Numbered from the stretch's first letter, positions 31,187 through 39,559 are shown. The stretch: DNA of 64,000 nt from Thermoplasmatales archaeon (GCA_016806715.1 CP060531.1:248001-312000); one strand, 5' to 3'. Notes: generated by a model from the letters alone, not told the origin. Program-made: numbers and translations.

Positions 31187-31309
31187 TTAATCGTCCTCAT
31201 CGCCCTCGTACTCGTCGTTGTTAGGGTTCGACTGGTCAGCGTGGTTATCCCTGTCGTATTCTTCCTTGCTCTTGTCAGGGTCACCATCTTTGTGTCCTGT
31301 TCCTCCCAT
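31187..31309 (-). CDS. Acidic micro-protein, 40 aa
   Basis: Read from ATG 31309 on the minus strand, preceded by a strong ggaggt ribosome-binding site 8 bases upstream. Protein MGGTGHKDGDPDKSKEEYDR then DNHADQSNPNNDEYEGDEDD: no hydrophobic core, 11 Asp and 6 Glu, probably intrinsically disordered. Codon choice is good and the stop falls at 31187. I have no family name. Situated between vapB and the second tRNA-Thr 3'-end copy. Confidence 0.7.
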   Translation of the reverse strand: MGGTGHKDGDPDKSKEEYDRDNHADQSNPNNDEYEGDEDD

Positions 31310-32111
31310 TTTATTTACCTCCAGAAGTTCAAAACCTCACTAAATATATACTTTGATACTTGAACAATAACGGCTTGAAACGCGGGGTCAGAAACCCCAA
31401 CGATAAGCATCATTCGGTTCTCATTTCTTTTGCCAGCGAGATACTTCTGTATTCTTCTGATTTTTAATCTGGCAAATAAACATTGAGATCCATCGATAAC
31501 CCCTGTAAAACCAATCTAACAGTATAATTATGATGATCGATGCTTCTTCGTAATATTTACCACAGTCGTCTTGGAACAGCCAACTTTTTCTGCATTAGGT
31601 AGAATCTGGTAAGAATAGGTATGGGGGAAATCAGTGTACTGATTGTGTGTAAAAATGTTTGAAAATAAAACGGAAATGTATTATTCGGCAGGTGAAAGCT
31701 TACAGGAAAGTTAAATCATCAATCACAACAAAAATCATACTGTGCGATATGGGAAAAACTCAGTATTTTGTTGATAAGCCACTGGAGGGATTTGAACACC
31801 TGACCTGCTGATTACGAATTACATTTGAGTACTTCTTTTAACAAGAAAAATAGTGAGTGAAAATGATCGTTTTCCAGATATACATATCAAGTCGGTCAGG
31901 AGTGGATATTCATGAGAGGTAATACCGTATTAGTTTGGATGAATGAGAGGAAGAGATGAAACTAGCATTGGCCTCTCTTGATACCTATTGGATATTGGGA
32001 TGATTATTCTTCTTCTAAATACTCGACACAAATAATGGGAAAAAACATACATCCTACCAAAGAGATAGAATGTGTGGAAAAATTTATGTATTCCTCCCAA
32101 ATATATTGATA
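31310..32111. other. Mostly non-coding 800 bp with second attachment-like repeat
   Basis: No convincing gene. The notable content is repeat A (31696-31819). Upstream is an AT-rich segment with no open frame of note; the segment 31820-32111 leads to the second toxin-antitoxin pair. Confidence 0.4.
31696..31819. repeat. 124-bp direct repeat A with tRNA-Thr 3' end
   Basis: Matches 33932-34055 without gaps and with about a dozen differences. Comprises about 80 bp of non-tRNA DNA (aagcttacaggaaag... cagtattttgttgataa) followed by the tRNA-Thr 3' portion from 31778 (gccactggagggatttgaac...). T arm is damaged (cacctg instead of cccccg). Confidence 0.9.
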
Positions 32112-32348
32112 ATGGGTGCAACCATTGTTAAGATGGACAAAGGTGGCAGAATCCACATTCCTACCTCGCTCAAGGATGATCTTGGACCGAGATTCATTAT
32201 CACTAGACTTGGAGACAAGTTGATTTTGACAAGTATTCCAGAAGACCCTGTTCAAGACTTGGAAGAGATTGGCAAAAGTATTCCCGATAAGACAATTAAA
32301 GAGTTGAGAAAGGAAATCCTAGAGGAAGCTTATAATGACATACGCTGA
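32112..32348 (+). CDS. AbrB/SpoVT-type antitoxin (78 aa)
   Basis: MGATIVKMDKGGRIHIPTSLKDDLG is a swapped-hairpin AbrB domain. The C-terminal half (about 47-78, EDLEEIGKSIPDKTIKELRKEILEEAYNDIR-like) is the toxin-neutralising tail. ATG 32112 is chosen because upstream codons are unlike the family. It overlaps the PIN toxin by 14 bases. TATA-like aaatatatt just upstream suggests a leaderless message. Confidence 0.85.
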   Translation: MGATIVKMDKGGRIHIPTSLKDDLGPRFIITRLGDKLILTSIPEDPVQDLEEIGKSIPDKTIKELRKEILEEAYNDIR

Positions 32349-32703
32349 TACTGATTTCTTCCTTGCGCTACTCAAACCAACTGATTGGCTAAAAGAAAAT
32401 GCTAGGAGAATTATGAGAGAGGAGCAAGGTAGAATTTACACGTCAGAAGCTACCTACATAGAACTAATGCTTCTAGCCAAGAGATACGGACTAGATCCCA
32501 TACGCATTGTGGTTGACGTGATGGCAATATGCAACGAGAAAAATGGTGAGTACCTAACAGCGGCCGAGCTCATAGCACGAGGTGTTGGGGTATTTGATTC
32601 CTTTCATGCTGCACACTCAAATGGGAAGATTATAAGCTCAGATAAAATTTACAAGAAAATAGGGCTAGAGCAAATTGAGCTATCGGACGATAAACCAGAT
32701 TAA
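32335..32703 (+). CDS. VapC-type PIN-domain toxin (122 aa)
   Basis: PIN domain: YADTDFFLALLKPTDW (Asp residues 5/7), EATYIELML with Glu in the central helix, GVFDSFHAAHSNGKIISSDKIYKKIG with the last acidic residues. Partner of the AbrB-type antitoxin with which it overlaps by 14 bases. Cargo of the rightmost tRNA-Thr element. Confidence 0.88.
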   Translation: MTYADTDFFLALLKPTDWLKENARRIMREEQGRIYTSEATYIELMLLAKRYGLDPIRIVVDVMAICNEKNGEYLTAAELIARGVGVFDSFHAAHSNGKIISSDKIYKKIGLEQIELSDDKPD

Positions 32704-32818
32704 CAGTAGCTTTGTTTAATCGCTTGAATCAATTGCAGGTAATTTGCTTCTTCAAGTTTGCGCCAGATAAAGTGGGAAATTATCTAAAACTTGGTGGAAT
32801 AGCTGACCTGGAGACTGC

Positions 32819-33793
32819 ATGACACGTATTTACGACATAACCATAAGACCCTATTCTGATAGTGACATATTAGTTCTCGAGAAGACTCTTGGGGATCCAT
32901 CTCAGATGATTCATCTCAACGGGCCGGAAAACCATTAGAAACTCAAGAAACGTAGTGAGCTATTCGCAAGAATGTCCATAGACCCTAGTGCCGGCTGCAT
33001 ATATACAATTACAATTGATAAAGGTTCAGTGTCCGTTGGTAAGGTTACGATTTCCGTTAACCATGTTAACTTCAACCTTTGGAAGTTATCATCCGACTGA
33101 TGCTTAAACTTCTTGGATATAACCCTATACCCTCTATCCCGTTCCCTTTCGGTTCAGGGATTGCGTTTTTGACGCTTAGCCTGACCTATTTTGCCTGTGT
33201 TTTACGGTAGGTCACCAACCCCATACACATCCATCTTCTCTTGCGCAGAAGACTTCATTATGTTCATCGCTTCCCGGCACCTTTGCCCAAATTCCAAGGA
33301 ATTGGACTAATGCAGTTATGCAGAAAAGCTCCCGGAAAACAAATATCTGCATGATATAAAAAATTGCGTATGCTGATGTGATTTTACAGACTCGTCGTAA
33401 TGTTCTATTTCGCTTTCATGATTAATTCCATACATACTATGAATACATATTGTTATCATTTTACTTGACCATACGGGAAATTGGGAAACAGAGTGGAAGG
33501 GGGAGAAGGGGTGGGAAACAGGCCGGTTTGTTATCCCTGAATTCCAGGGAAAGGGAATAGCAACTGCTGCAGTTAGAATACTGATAGGCCAATTGGCAAA
33601 ATTGAACCGAGATCCTATTTTCACCCATCCTTCTGTGAACAACGAGGCGTCAAATGCAATGTGCAAAGAACTCGGATTCACCCTGATCGAAGAGATGGAC
33701 TTTGAATATTCACCTAATAGTGGGCTATTATTGCGATGCAATGTGTGGAAACTTGATTTGGTAAAGTACCGTGAAAATAAGAGGGTCTTGTAA
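32819..33793 (+). pseudogene. GNAT acetyltransferase, broken by a nonsense codon and a ~420-bp insertion
   Basis: From ATG 32819: MTRIYDITIRPYSDSDILVL...GDPSQMIHLNGPENH, a GNAT N-terminus of the RimJ-like small-molecule type, then TAG at 32936-32938 (codon 40, probably from GAG), after which the same frame continues KLKKRSELFARMSIDP...SVSVGKV to about 33047. The C-terminal half resumes near 33467: HTGNWETEWKGEKGWETGRF, then VIPEFQGKGIATAA (acetyl-CoA loop Q/R-x-x-G-x-G/A), NNEASNAMCKELGF, to TAA 33791-33793. Between them lies unrelated DNA. Dead gene. Confidence 0.85.
33047..33466. mobile_element. Insertion of about 420 bp in the GNAT gene, possibly an IS200/IS605-type end
   Basis: Boundaries inferred from loss and resumption of the GNAT reading frame, to within a few tens of bases. 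No target duplication or terminal inverted repeat is obvious. Near its left edge is a hairpin (33082-33112: GAAGTT...AACTTC with inner CATC/GATG stem). Read on the minus strand, this hairpin would be at the 3' end of the insert, as in transposon right ends of the IS200/IS605 type, but no transposase or TnpB frame is left. Confidence 0.4.
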
Positions 33794-33931
33794 AACAATA
33801 CGCCTGAAGTTGATAATTTTTCTTGTATCGCTTTAGGTAAGATTCAGTAAAATTAGGTGTGGAAAAATCAAAGTGATAAAATAACGATGATGACTTCAAA
33901 TTAATGAAGAAATGAAAGGTATCGCATGGTT

Positions 33932-34055
33932 AAGCTTACAGGAAAGTAAAATCATCAACCACAACAAAAATTTCACCGTGTGATATGGGAAAAACTCAGT
34001 ATTTTGTTGATAAGCCACTGGAGGGATTTGAACCCCCGACCTGCTGATTACGAAT
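33932..34055. repeat. 124-bp direct repeat B, adjoining the intact tRNA-Thr
   Basis: Partner of 31696-31819. Its right 42 bp are the 3' part of the tRNA-Thr gene. Together the two copies bound 2.1 kb with the AbrB/VapC pair and the GNAT remnant. Confidence 0.9.
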
Positions 34056-34085
34056 CAGCTGCTCTACCAGCTGAGCTACAGTGGC
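34013..34085 (-). tRNA. tRNA-Thr (anticodon CGT)
   Basis: Minus strand cloverleaf: acceptor GCCACTG/CAGTGGC, D stem GCTC/GAGC, anticodon stem GCTGA/TCAGC with loop TTCGTAA (anticodon CGT), T arm GGGGG-TTCAAAT-CCCTC, discriminator T (as in archaeal tRNA-Thr). No intron and no encoded CCA. It starts 3 bases after the stop codon of the DUF1015 gene on the same strand. Its 3' end is the integration target repeated at 28653 and 31778. Confidence 0.95.
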
Positions 34086-34088
34086 AAT

Positions 34089-35276
34089 TTATGAATCCAG
34101 TTTATTGATTGCTATCCCTGAAGGAATTTTGGGATAAAAATATGTGGACTTCTGCGGCAGGATCTTCTTCTCGCTTGCAAGCCTGATAAACTCCTCCTTA
34201 TCCCACTCAGGCATCAAAACTGCAAATGCAGACCGCTTTTCATCTACATGCCTTATTGCTATTGACACGTCGTGGGTGTATCTTACCTCATTCTCTATGT
34301 CCTTTTCATTCATGTAGCCCAGCCTCTTGAATATGAATTCATTTACGATAACTGAGGTTGAAATATAGGAAGCGGGATCAACATTCCTGATTGTTTCCAG
34401 AGCCCTGTCGTCGGGCACAAGTTCAATGAATTTTCCGTTATAAATGGTAATGTGATTGATCCTATCGAGGCTAGAATGTTCTGAAATAGTAAAGAAATTC
34501 CTCAGGTTTTCAATGATTTTATTGGCATTAATGCTAGTTGAAACCATCCTGTGGACTCCTGAAATCAGCAGACCCCTCTCATAAACTGAAGTTATGTACG
34601 ACATCGTATAGCTCCAGAATTCCTTTTCCTTCCCTGTAGAGTTTTCAGCAAGGTATATGCTGGCTCTCAGCCTATGGTGACCATCTGCTACAATTGCCTT
34701 CTCCGGAAGCAGGGCTTCCCGTATTCTTGCGATGGAAACGGGGTCGGAAATGCAAAATATAGAGTTTGTAACTCCGGCCGGCTCATCAAAGGTCATCAAA
34801 TGTTTCGCGGAGGAAACCATTCTTTTGAGGACTTTCTCAAAATTTGGACTGGGGACGGTCAGGAATAATGGTTCAAGTTGTGCCCCGATCTCACCCATCA
34901 AATTTGCCCTTTCCCTGACAGGGCCTGGAAACGTTTTCTCATGCGGCGATATTGACCCATCTTCAGGAAAAACCTTGGCAAGCGTGATTATGCCGCTTCG
35001 TTGCAACTTCTCCCCGCCTATTCTAAATTCCTGCACCACGATTATGATTACGTCATCCGCTGAACGCACCAGTTCGCCATCCCTGATCCAGTTCGCCAGT
35101 TTTATCGACGATTCCAGAATACCGGATGTTCCTCTAGGAAGAGTCAGGTGCGTGATATTATATGGAAACGATTTCAGTTTTGCTTCCTGCTCCGTGGTTA
35201 TAGAATCAAATGGAGGAGACGTCACTGCATCCGAATTGCTGGAGAACATATAGGGCTTGAACGGCTTTATCTCCAA
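34089..35276 (-). CDS. DUF1015 family protein (395 aa)
   Basis: Matches the DUF1015 family: N-terminal IKPFKPYMF...VTSPPFD, HLTLPRG, and the strongly conserved ADGHHRLRASIYLAE near residues 197-211, which resembles the ParB/sulfiredoxin-like nucleotide-binding motif. Family members are of unknown role; related ParB-fold proteins include archaeal free-serine kinases, so a kinase-like or nuclease-like activity is conceivable. It starts 5 bases after the endonuclease IV stop; its own stop is 3 bases from tRNA-Thr. Operon order: regulator, nfo, DUF1015, tRNA. Confidence 0.85.
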   Translation of the reverse strand: MEIKPFKPYMFSSNSDAVTSPPFDSITTEQEAKLKSFPYNITHLTLPRGTSGILESSIKLANWIRDGELVRSADDVIIIVVQEFRIGGEKLQRSGIITLAKVFPEDGSISPHEKTFPGPVRERANLMGEIGAQLEPLFLTVPSPNFEKVLKRMVSSAKHLMTFDEPAGVTNSIFCISDPVSIARIREALLPEKAIVADGHHRLRASIYLAENSTGKEKEFWSYTMSYITSVYERGLLISGVHRMVSTSINANKIIENLRNFFTISEHSSLDRINHITIYNGKFIELVPDDRALETIRNVDPASYISTSVIVNEFIFKRLGYMNEKDIENEVRYTHDVSIAIRHVDEKRSAFAVLMPEWDKEEFIRLASEKKILPQKSTYFYPKIPSGIAINKLDS

Positions 35277-35281
35277 TCAGA

Positions 35282-36139
35282 TCAACTCTTAATCATAACT
35301 GAAACAACAGCAGCAATGTCTTGATCGTAACCTTCTTCGCCCTTTGGCGTTTCAAATACCATTGGAACACTATTGAAGCGAGCATCGTTTACAAAATTTG
35401 CTATACCTTCAACTCCAAGAGTGCCGAGCCCAATCTGTTCATGCCTGTCAACGTGGCTACCCATTCCTTTCTTGGAATCATTCAAGTGAAACGCTTTCAG
35501 TCTTGGCAGTCCTATAGCATCGTCAAACTCCTGGATCACTGCATCGTAGCCCTTTGCAGTTCTAATGTCGTAGCCAGATGCCCAGACATGGCAGGTATCG
35601 AAGCAGACCCCAATCCGCTCCTTTATTTCTACCCTATCTAATATCTCACCAAGCTGGCCAAAGGTATGTCCGATGCTTCCACCCTGTCCAGCTGCTGTCT
35701 CCAGCAGAACGTTGACGTGTTGGTTCCTGTTCATGACTGAATTCAGGGTTTCTGCCACATTTATGATACCCTGTTCCAAACTGGCTTTTCCTCTCGACCC
35801 TGGATGAAAAACCAGGTTGCTGATTCCCAGAGTATCTGCCCTATCTATCTCTACCCCGAACCCATCGATCACCTTTGACCTCAGTGCAGGATCTGAAGTA
35901 CCCGTGTTTAGGAGGTAGGATGCGTGCACCATGACTTTTTCCTGTGAATTCATTTCGTTTTTTTCCCTGAATTTCTCGACCTCTTGAGGATCAAGTGGTT
36001 TTGCATTCCACTGCATCTGGTTCTTTGAAAATACCTGAAAAGTCCTGAAGCCAAAAGATTTAGAGCGATCAGGTGCACTTGAAATTCCGCCAGAGGTCGA
36101 CACGTGACCCCCAAGAAGTATTTTGCTAAATTCCGCCAT
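35282..36139 (-). CDS. nfo: Endonuclease IV (AP endonuclease), 285 aa
   Basis: TIM-barrel AP endonuclease with three-metal site motifs: GGHVSTSGGIS (10-20), VMVHASYLLN (68-77), LVFHPGSRGKASLEQG, VLLETAAGQGGSIGHTFGQL (145-165), GVCFDTCHVWASGYD (183-197), AFHLNDSKKGMGSHVDRHEQIGLG (219-243) and VFETPKGEEGYDQDI. Cuts DNA 5' of abasic sites in base-excision repair. Normal length. 18 bases after the TrmB-type regulator gene. Confidence 0.97.
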   Translation of the reverse strand: MAEFSKILLGGHVSTSGGISSAPDRSKSFGFRTFQVFSKNQMQWNAKPLDPQEVEKFREKNEMNSQEKVMVHASYLLNTGTSDPALRSKVIDGFGVEIDRADTLGISNLVFHPGSRGKASLEQGIINVAETLNSVMNRNQHVNVLLETAAGQGGSIGHTFGQLGEILDRVEIKERIGVCFDTCHVWASGYDIRTAKGYDAVIQEFDDAIGLPRLKAFHLNDSKKGMGSHVDRHEQIGLGTLGVEGIANFVNDARFNSVPMVFETPKGEEGYDQDIAAVVSVMIKS

Positions 36140-36157
36140 TTTTACAGTTTCACCAGC

Positions 36158-36865
36158 CTAAATCCCGTTTTGTATAATCATATTTATGAACTGGTAAACG
36201 TGCAGAGCGAGTGATGGGTTATCGCTATAGCCACAGGCGCCGAGTTCTGGGTCTCCTATCAGTGCCCTGGTCTGGTCACTTACAACATCCGTTGCGATAA
36301 GCCCGTCCTTCCTGTACACTTCAGTATTCTGCGGTACTCTTTTGTTTGGCGGCGTCACGAAGACAACCCTGACCCCGCGTTTTATTGCATTGTCTATTTC
36401 CTTCTTCAGTTCCGTCCTTATTTCGCGTACTTTCGCTGTGCACACAAATATTTCAGTTTCAGTGAGGTTGAACATCTCCGCCAGTTTGTCAAAAACCTTC
36501 TGCGTTCCGTATATCGTGTAAATCAACTGCGGTTCGCCCTTTGATGGAAGCATGTCCTGCAGTCCCTTCAGATTCGTAAAGAGTTCCTGGAGTTTGGATT
36601 CAAATTCTGACCTGATCCTGTCCATGTCCTCCGGTTTAAACATTCTCGGTCTGCCATCGGTCTCTTTGGCAAATCCTTTCTGGACAAGTGATTCCATCAC
36701 CTTGTAAGCAGATGTCCTTGGTATTTTGGCAGTATCTGCAACCGTATCTGCGTTGGCGACCCCGTGGTAAACGAGAGCCGCGAATCCTTGTGCTTCGTAA
36801 GATGATAGCCCCAGTATCTTGAGCATTTCGTGAATCCTGCTCAACTGCTCTGTATTTGCCTCCAT
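36158..36865 (-). CDS. TrmB-family transcriptional regulator (235 aa)
   Basis: N-terminal winged helix of the TrmB type (RIHEMLKILGLSSYEAQGFAALVYHGVANADTVADTAKIPRTSAYKVMESLVQKGF, residues 10-65), a coiled-coil linker, then a PLD-like C-terminal sensor domain (YTIYGTQKVFDKLAEMF, ETEIFVCTAK, ELKKEIDNAIKRGVRVVFVTPP). ATG 36865 is the family-like start; the frame stays open upstream without coding appearance. Likely controls its own operon or neighbours. TrmB regulators often bind sugars; no sugar transporter is near. Confidence 0.87.
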   Translation of the reverse strand: MEANTEQLSRIHEMLKILGLSSYEAQGFAALVYHGVANADTVADTAKIPRTSAYKVMESLVQKGFAKETDGRPRMFKPEDMDRIRSEFESKLQELFTNLKGLQDMLPSKGEPQLIYTIYGTQKVFDKLAEMFNLTETEIFVCTAKVREIRTELKKEIDNAIKRGVRVVFVTPPNKRVPQNTEVYRKDGLIATDVVSDQTRALIGDPELGACGYSDNPSLALHVYQFINMIIQNGI

Positions 36866-37159
36866 AAAAAACGAATGTTGTCTGAGTTTAAATCGTTTTT
36901 CATTTTTTAATAAAATCTGTCGAGTAATTAATTCAAAAAAAGACAAAATTAGTGTTATATCAGTTTTAGTATTTAGCTATTTATTCGTTATTTTTACGGA
37001 CGGGATTTATTTCTTTAAATTCTTAAAATATGATTAATATTCGTGTTTACGAAAATATTTCCGGTTGAAAAGTTATTACCTTATAATGGTGCTAATTACT
37101 CTCAAATCACTGAATTAATGCCGCTCAATAACCAAATTACATATACAATCCATACATAC

Positions 37160-37178
37160 AACACTAATGCTTAGTGTT
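37160..37178. promoter_or_regulatory. 19-bp perfect palindrome over the thioesterase start codon
   Basis: AACACTAATGCTTAGTGTT: 8-bp arms around TGC, with the ATG at 37167-37169 inside. A TATA-like atatacaatc lies about 26 bases upstream, so transcription probably starts at or near the ATG. A repressor bound here would block initiation; as RNA it would fold the start codon into a hairpin. Confidence 0.6.
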
Positions 37179-37565
37179 GAAGATGCGTACAAGATTTTTC
37201 AGCTTGATGGATTCCTCAGGAACATCACCGTCTCAGACATTCGGCTGTCCCGGGGACATGCAGAGATTGAAATTCCACTGGAAAAAAACCTTCTCCGTGT
37301 TGGCGATATCATGAATGGAGGAGCCATAATGGCGCTTTCCGATGCAGTCGGAGGAATATCCGTAATGACCAATGAAGGAGTCCAGAATGAATTTACTGTA
37401 AACCTCAATGTGAATTTTCTCAGGCAGATATCCACAGGCCCGGTGAAATTTATTGCCACAACCGATAGAATCGGGGGTAAACTTGCTTTCTGCCGCATTG
37501 AAGTAGTGGATGGGAACCAGGAGCTGTGTGCCACATCGATAGGGACATGGTATATTGTGAGATGA
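37167..37565 (+). CDS. Hotdog-fold thioesterase, PaaI type (132 aa)
   Basis: Hotdog fold: DIMNGGAIMALSDAVGGISVMT (about residues 47-68) has the His/Asn-Gly-Gly and catalytic Asp positions of PaaI-type acyl-CoA thioesterases; the Asn replaces the common His in HGG. Remaining strands NLNVNFLRQI...GPVKFIATTDRIGGKLAFCRIEVVD fit. Probably hydrolyses an acyl- or aryl-CoA. First of a three-gene run with coaBC (10-base gap) and a nitrilase-fold gene. Confidence 0.85.
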   Translation: MLSVEDAYKIFQLDGFLRNITVSDIRLSRGHAEIEIPLEKNLLRVGDIMNGGAIMALSDAVGGISVMTNEGVQNEFTVNLNVNFLRQISTGPVKFIATTDRIGGKLAFCRIEVVDGNQELCATSIGTWYIVR

Positions 37566-37575
37566 GGTTGAGAAG

Positions 37576-38763
37576 ATGGAAACTTATGAATTTGCGCCGC
37601 TGTCGGGAAAGAAAGTTGTTCTGGGAGTTACTGCCAGCATATCCCTTTACAGGACACCCGACATTGTACGGGAACTGAGAAGAGAGGGGGCCGATGTAAT
37701 AGTAGGAATGAGCAGGGAAGCTACAGAACTGCTGAGTCCAAAGGTGCTGGAGTGGGCATCCGAGAATAGGGTTATAACGGAGATCTCAGGAAACATTGAA
37801 CACATAAAACTCTTCATGGGGCAGAGGGAAAAGCTGGTGTATCTTGTTTCACCCGCTTCATACAATACCATAGGAAAGATGGCTAACGGCCTTTCCGATG
37901 ATGTCCCCTCGTTATTCTTCTCTTTTGCCCTGGGACATGGTGTCAGAACGGTGATTTCACCGGCAATGCATGACGATATGCTGACCAATCCTATAAACAG
38001 GAGAAACATTGAGTTCCTTGAATCTGCAGGTGTAACCGTCATACCGCCAAGACGCGAAGATGACAAGGCAAAGCTTGCTGAAAATGTGATGATTGCAGAT
38101 TTCATCAACAGATCCTTCTACGGAAGTTACCTGGCGGGAAAGCGCATTCTCATAATAAGCGGAAGAGGAGAAGAGCCGCTGGACCCTGTCCGGACTATTT
38201 CAAACCACAGTACTGGAACTATGGGTGCAATGATTGCGAAGTATGCTTTCAGGATGGGTGCGAGCGTAACTCTCATAGGTAATTCAGAGGCACCATTGCC
38301 GGATTATGTGGAATTCCGCGAGGCACATTCAATGGGGCAGTATGAGTCTGAAACCAGCAAAAAATTGAGCGAAGGATATGATGCCATTATTGTCCCGGCT
38401 GCGCTGCCTGATTTCACGTCAGCGGAAAAGAGCACCACGAAAATAGCCGACTCAGAGGATCTTACGGTCAGACTTCATAAGTTGCCGAAACTGATCGAAA
38501 CCATCAGGAAGAATTACGGCGGGATAATCGTTGCTTTCAGGCTCTTTCACGAGGATGACACGGACTCACATTTTTCGGCTGCGAAACCTGACATTACGGT
38601 GTACAATGCCATAGGCGATGGGAAAACTCCCTTTGGAAAGGGAAAAGGTACGTATTCCATAAAATATGGACCAGGAAAGGTCGACTTTCCGGACAGGAAC
38701 AAGGCAGAACTGGCTCATGAATTGCTGAAGATAGTGGCTGAAAAGCTGAAGGGCGGAAAATAG
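37576..38763 (+). CDS. coaBC: Bifunctional phosphopantothenoylcysteine decarboxylase/synthase CoaBC (395 aa)
   Basis: N-terminal FMN flavoprotein domain (about 1-180): VVLGVTASISLYRTPDIVRELRREGADV, the catalytic-His region GNIEHIKL (His74), VSPASYNTIGKMANGLSDD, and SPAMHDDMLTNPINRRNIE. C-terminal synthetase domain (about 185-395): LIISGRGEEPLDPVRTISNHSTGTMGAMIAKYAF and KPDITVYNAIGDGKTPFGK. Makes 4'-phosphopantetheine in coenzyme A synthesis. The length is standard. The ACP...N motif of bacterial enzymes is altered, as in some archaea. Pairs with the pantothenate kinase gene at 53391. Confidence 0.93.
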   Translation: METYEFAPLSGKKVVLGVTASISLYRTPDIVRELRREGADVIVGMSREATELLSPKVLEWASENRVITEISGNIEHIKLFMGQREKLVYLVSPASYNTIGKMANGLSDDVPSLFFSFALGHGVRTVISPAMHDDMLTNPINRRNIEFLESAGVTVIPPRREDDKAKLAENVMIADFINRSFYGSYLAGKRILIISGRGEEPLDPVRTISNHSTGTMGAMIAKYAFRMGASVTLIGNSEAPLPDYVEFREAHSMGQYESETSKKLSEGYDAIIVPAALPDFTSAEKSTTKIADSEDLTVRLHKLPKLIETIRKNYGGIIVAFRLFHEDDTDSHFSAAKPDITVYNAIGDGKTPFGKGKGTYSIKYGPGKVDFPDRNKAELAHELLKIVAEKLKGGK

Positions 38764-38764
38764 A

Positions 38765-39559
38765 TTGTCTCCTGGAGACCCAATAGTGGCAACTGGATTC
38801 CAGACAATGCGCATGAGCATTGAGTCTGCTGTGAAGTACCTGGAAAAACGTCTACCTGAACGGGCGGAAGGCAGCATTGACCTCATGGCATTCCCTGAAA
38901 AGTGGATTGTGGACAGGATTGGGCAGGATGACAGGAATCTGGGGGTGCTAATGGAAATTTTTTGCAACATTAGCGAAAAGTATTCCTGCGTACTTGTTCC
39001 GGGCAGCCTTTCCATCGTTCGGGACGGCAAGGTCTTCAATTCCGCACCGGTTTTTGATTCCGGCAAGTTACTTGGATGGCAGGACAAAATTTCGCCATTT
39101 GGCAATGAAAAGGCAACCTATTCTGCTGGAAACAGTATCACCGTGTTCAGCACTTCTGCGGGTAAGCTGACTGTCCCGGTGTGCTATGACATAGATTTCC
39201 CTTATTTTCTCAAGGCATCGGTCAGGAAAGGGGCAGAATTTGTGGTTAATCCCTCACTCATAGATTCAGAATACCACGACATGTGGCACCTGTACATATC
39301 TGCAAGGTCCCTGGAAAACAGGATTCCGGTGCTATCAGTTAACTCCCTCTCGGCTCCATTCAACGGAAACAGCATAGCTGTGCAACCATATCTGCACTCC
39401 TATGGTTTCAAGATCAGGACCACTGATGCAGGTGCCGTAGAGACATTCACATCTGAACTCAACTTTTCCGGAATCAGGGAATACACGTTAAGGCGTGCAG
39501 AAGAAGATCCAGGTGTATACTCACTGTCCGGAAACAAAGGCATTGATGATGCCAGCTAA
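38765..39559 (+). CDS. Carbon-nitrogen hydrolase (nitrilase superfamily), 264 aa
   Basis: Catalytic triad of the superfamily: Glu45 (AFPEKW), Lys108 (GWQDKISPF) and Cys140 (PVCYDIDFPYF). TTG start directly after the stop of coaBC, so co-translated. Amidase of unknown substrate (omega-amidase-, carbamoylputrescine- or nicotinamide-type cannot be told apart). Its C-terminal end is convergent with and overlaps the 3' end of the alpha/beta hydrolase gene by 39 bases. Confidence 0.88.
   Translation: MSPGDPIVATGFQTMRMSIESAVKYLEKRLPERAEGSIDLMAFPEKWIVDRIGQDDRNLGVLMEIFCNISEKYSCVLVPGSLSIVRDGKVFNSAPVFDSGKLLGWQDKISPFGNEKATYSAGNSITVFSTSAGKLTVPVCYDIDFPYFLKASVRKGAEFVVNPSLIDSEYHDMWHLYISARSLENRIPVLSVNSLSAPFNGNSIAVQPYLHSYGFKIRTTDAGAVETFTSELNFSGIREYTLRRAEEDPGVYSLSGNKGIDDAS

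Noticed and set aside
31385-31440. Possible further attachment-site copy (agcatcatt...ttttgcc resembling the flank at 28693)
   Set aside because: The similarity is short and AT-rich with no tRNA sequence; treated as chance.
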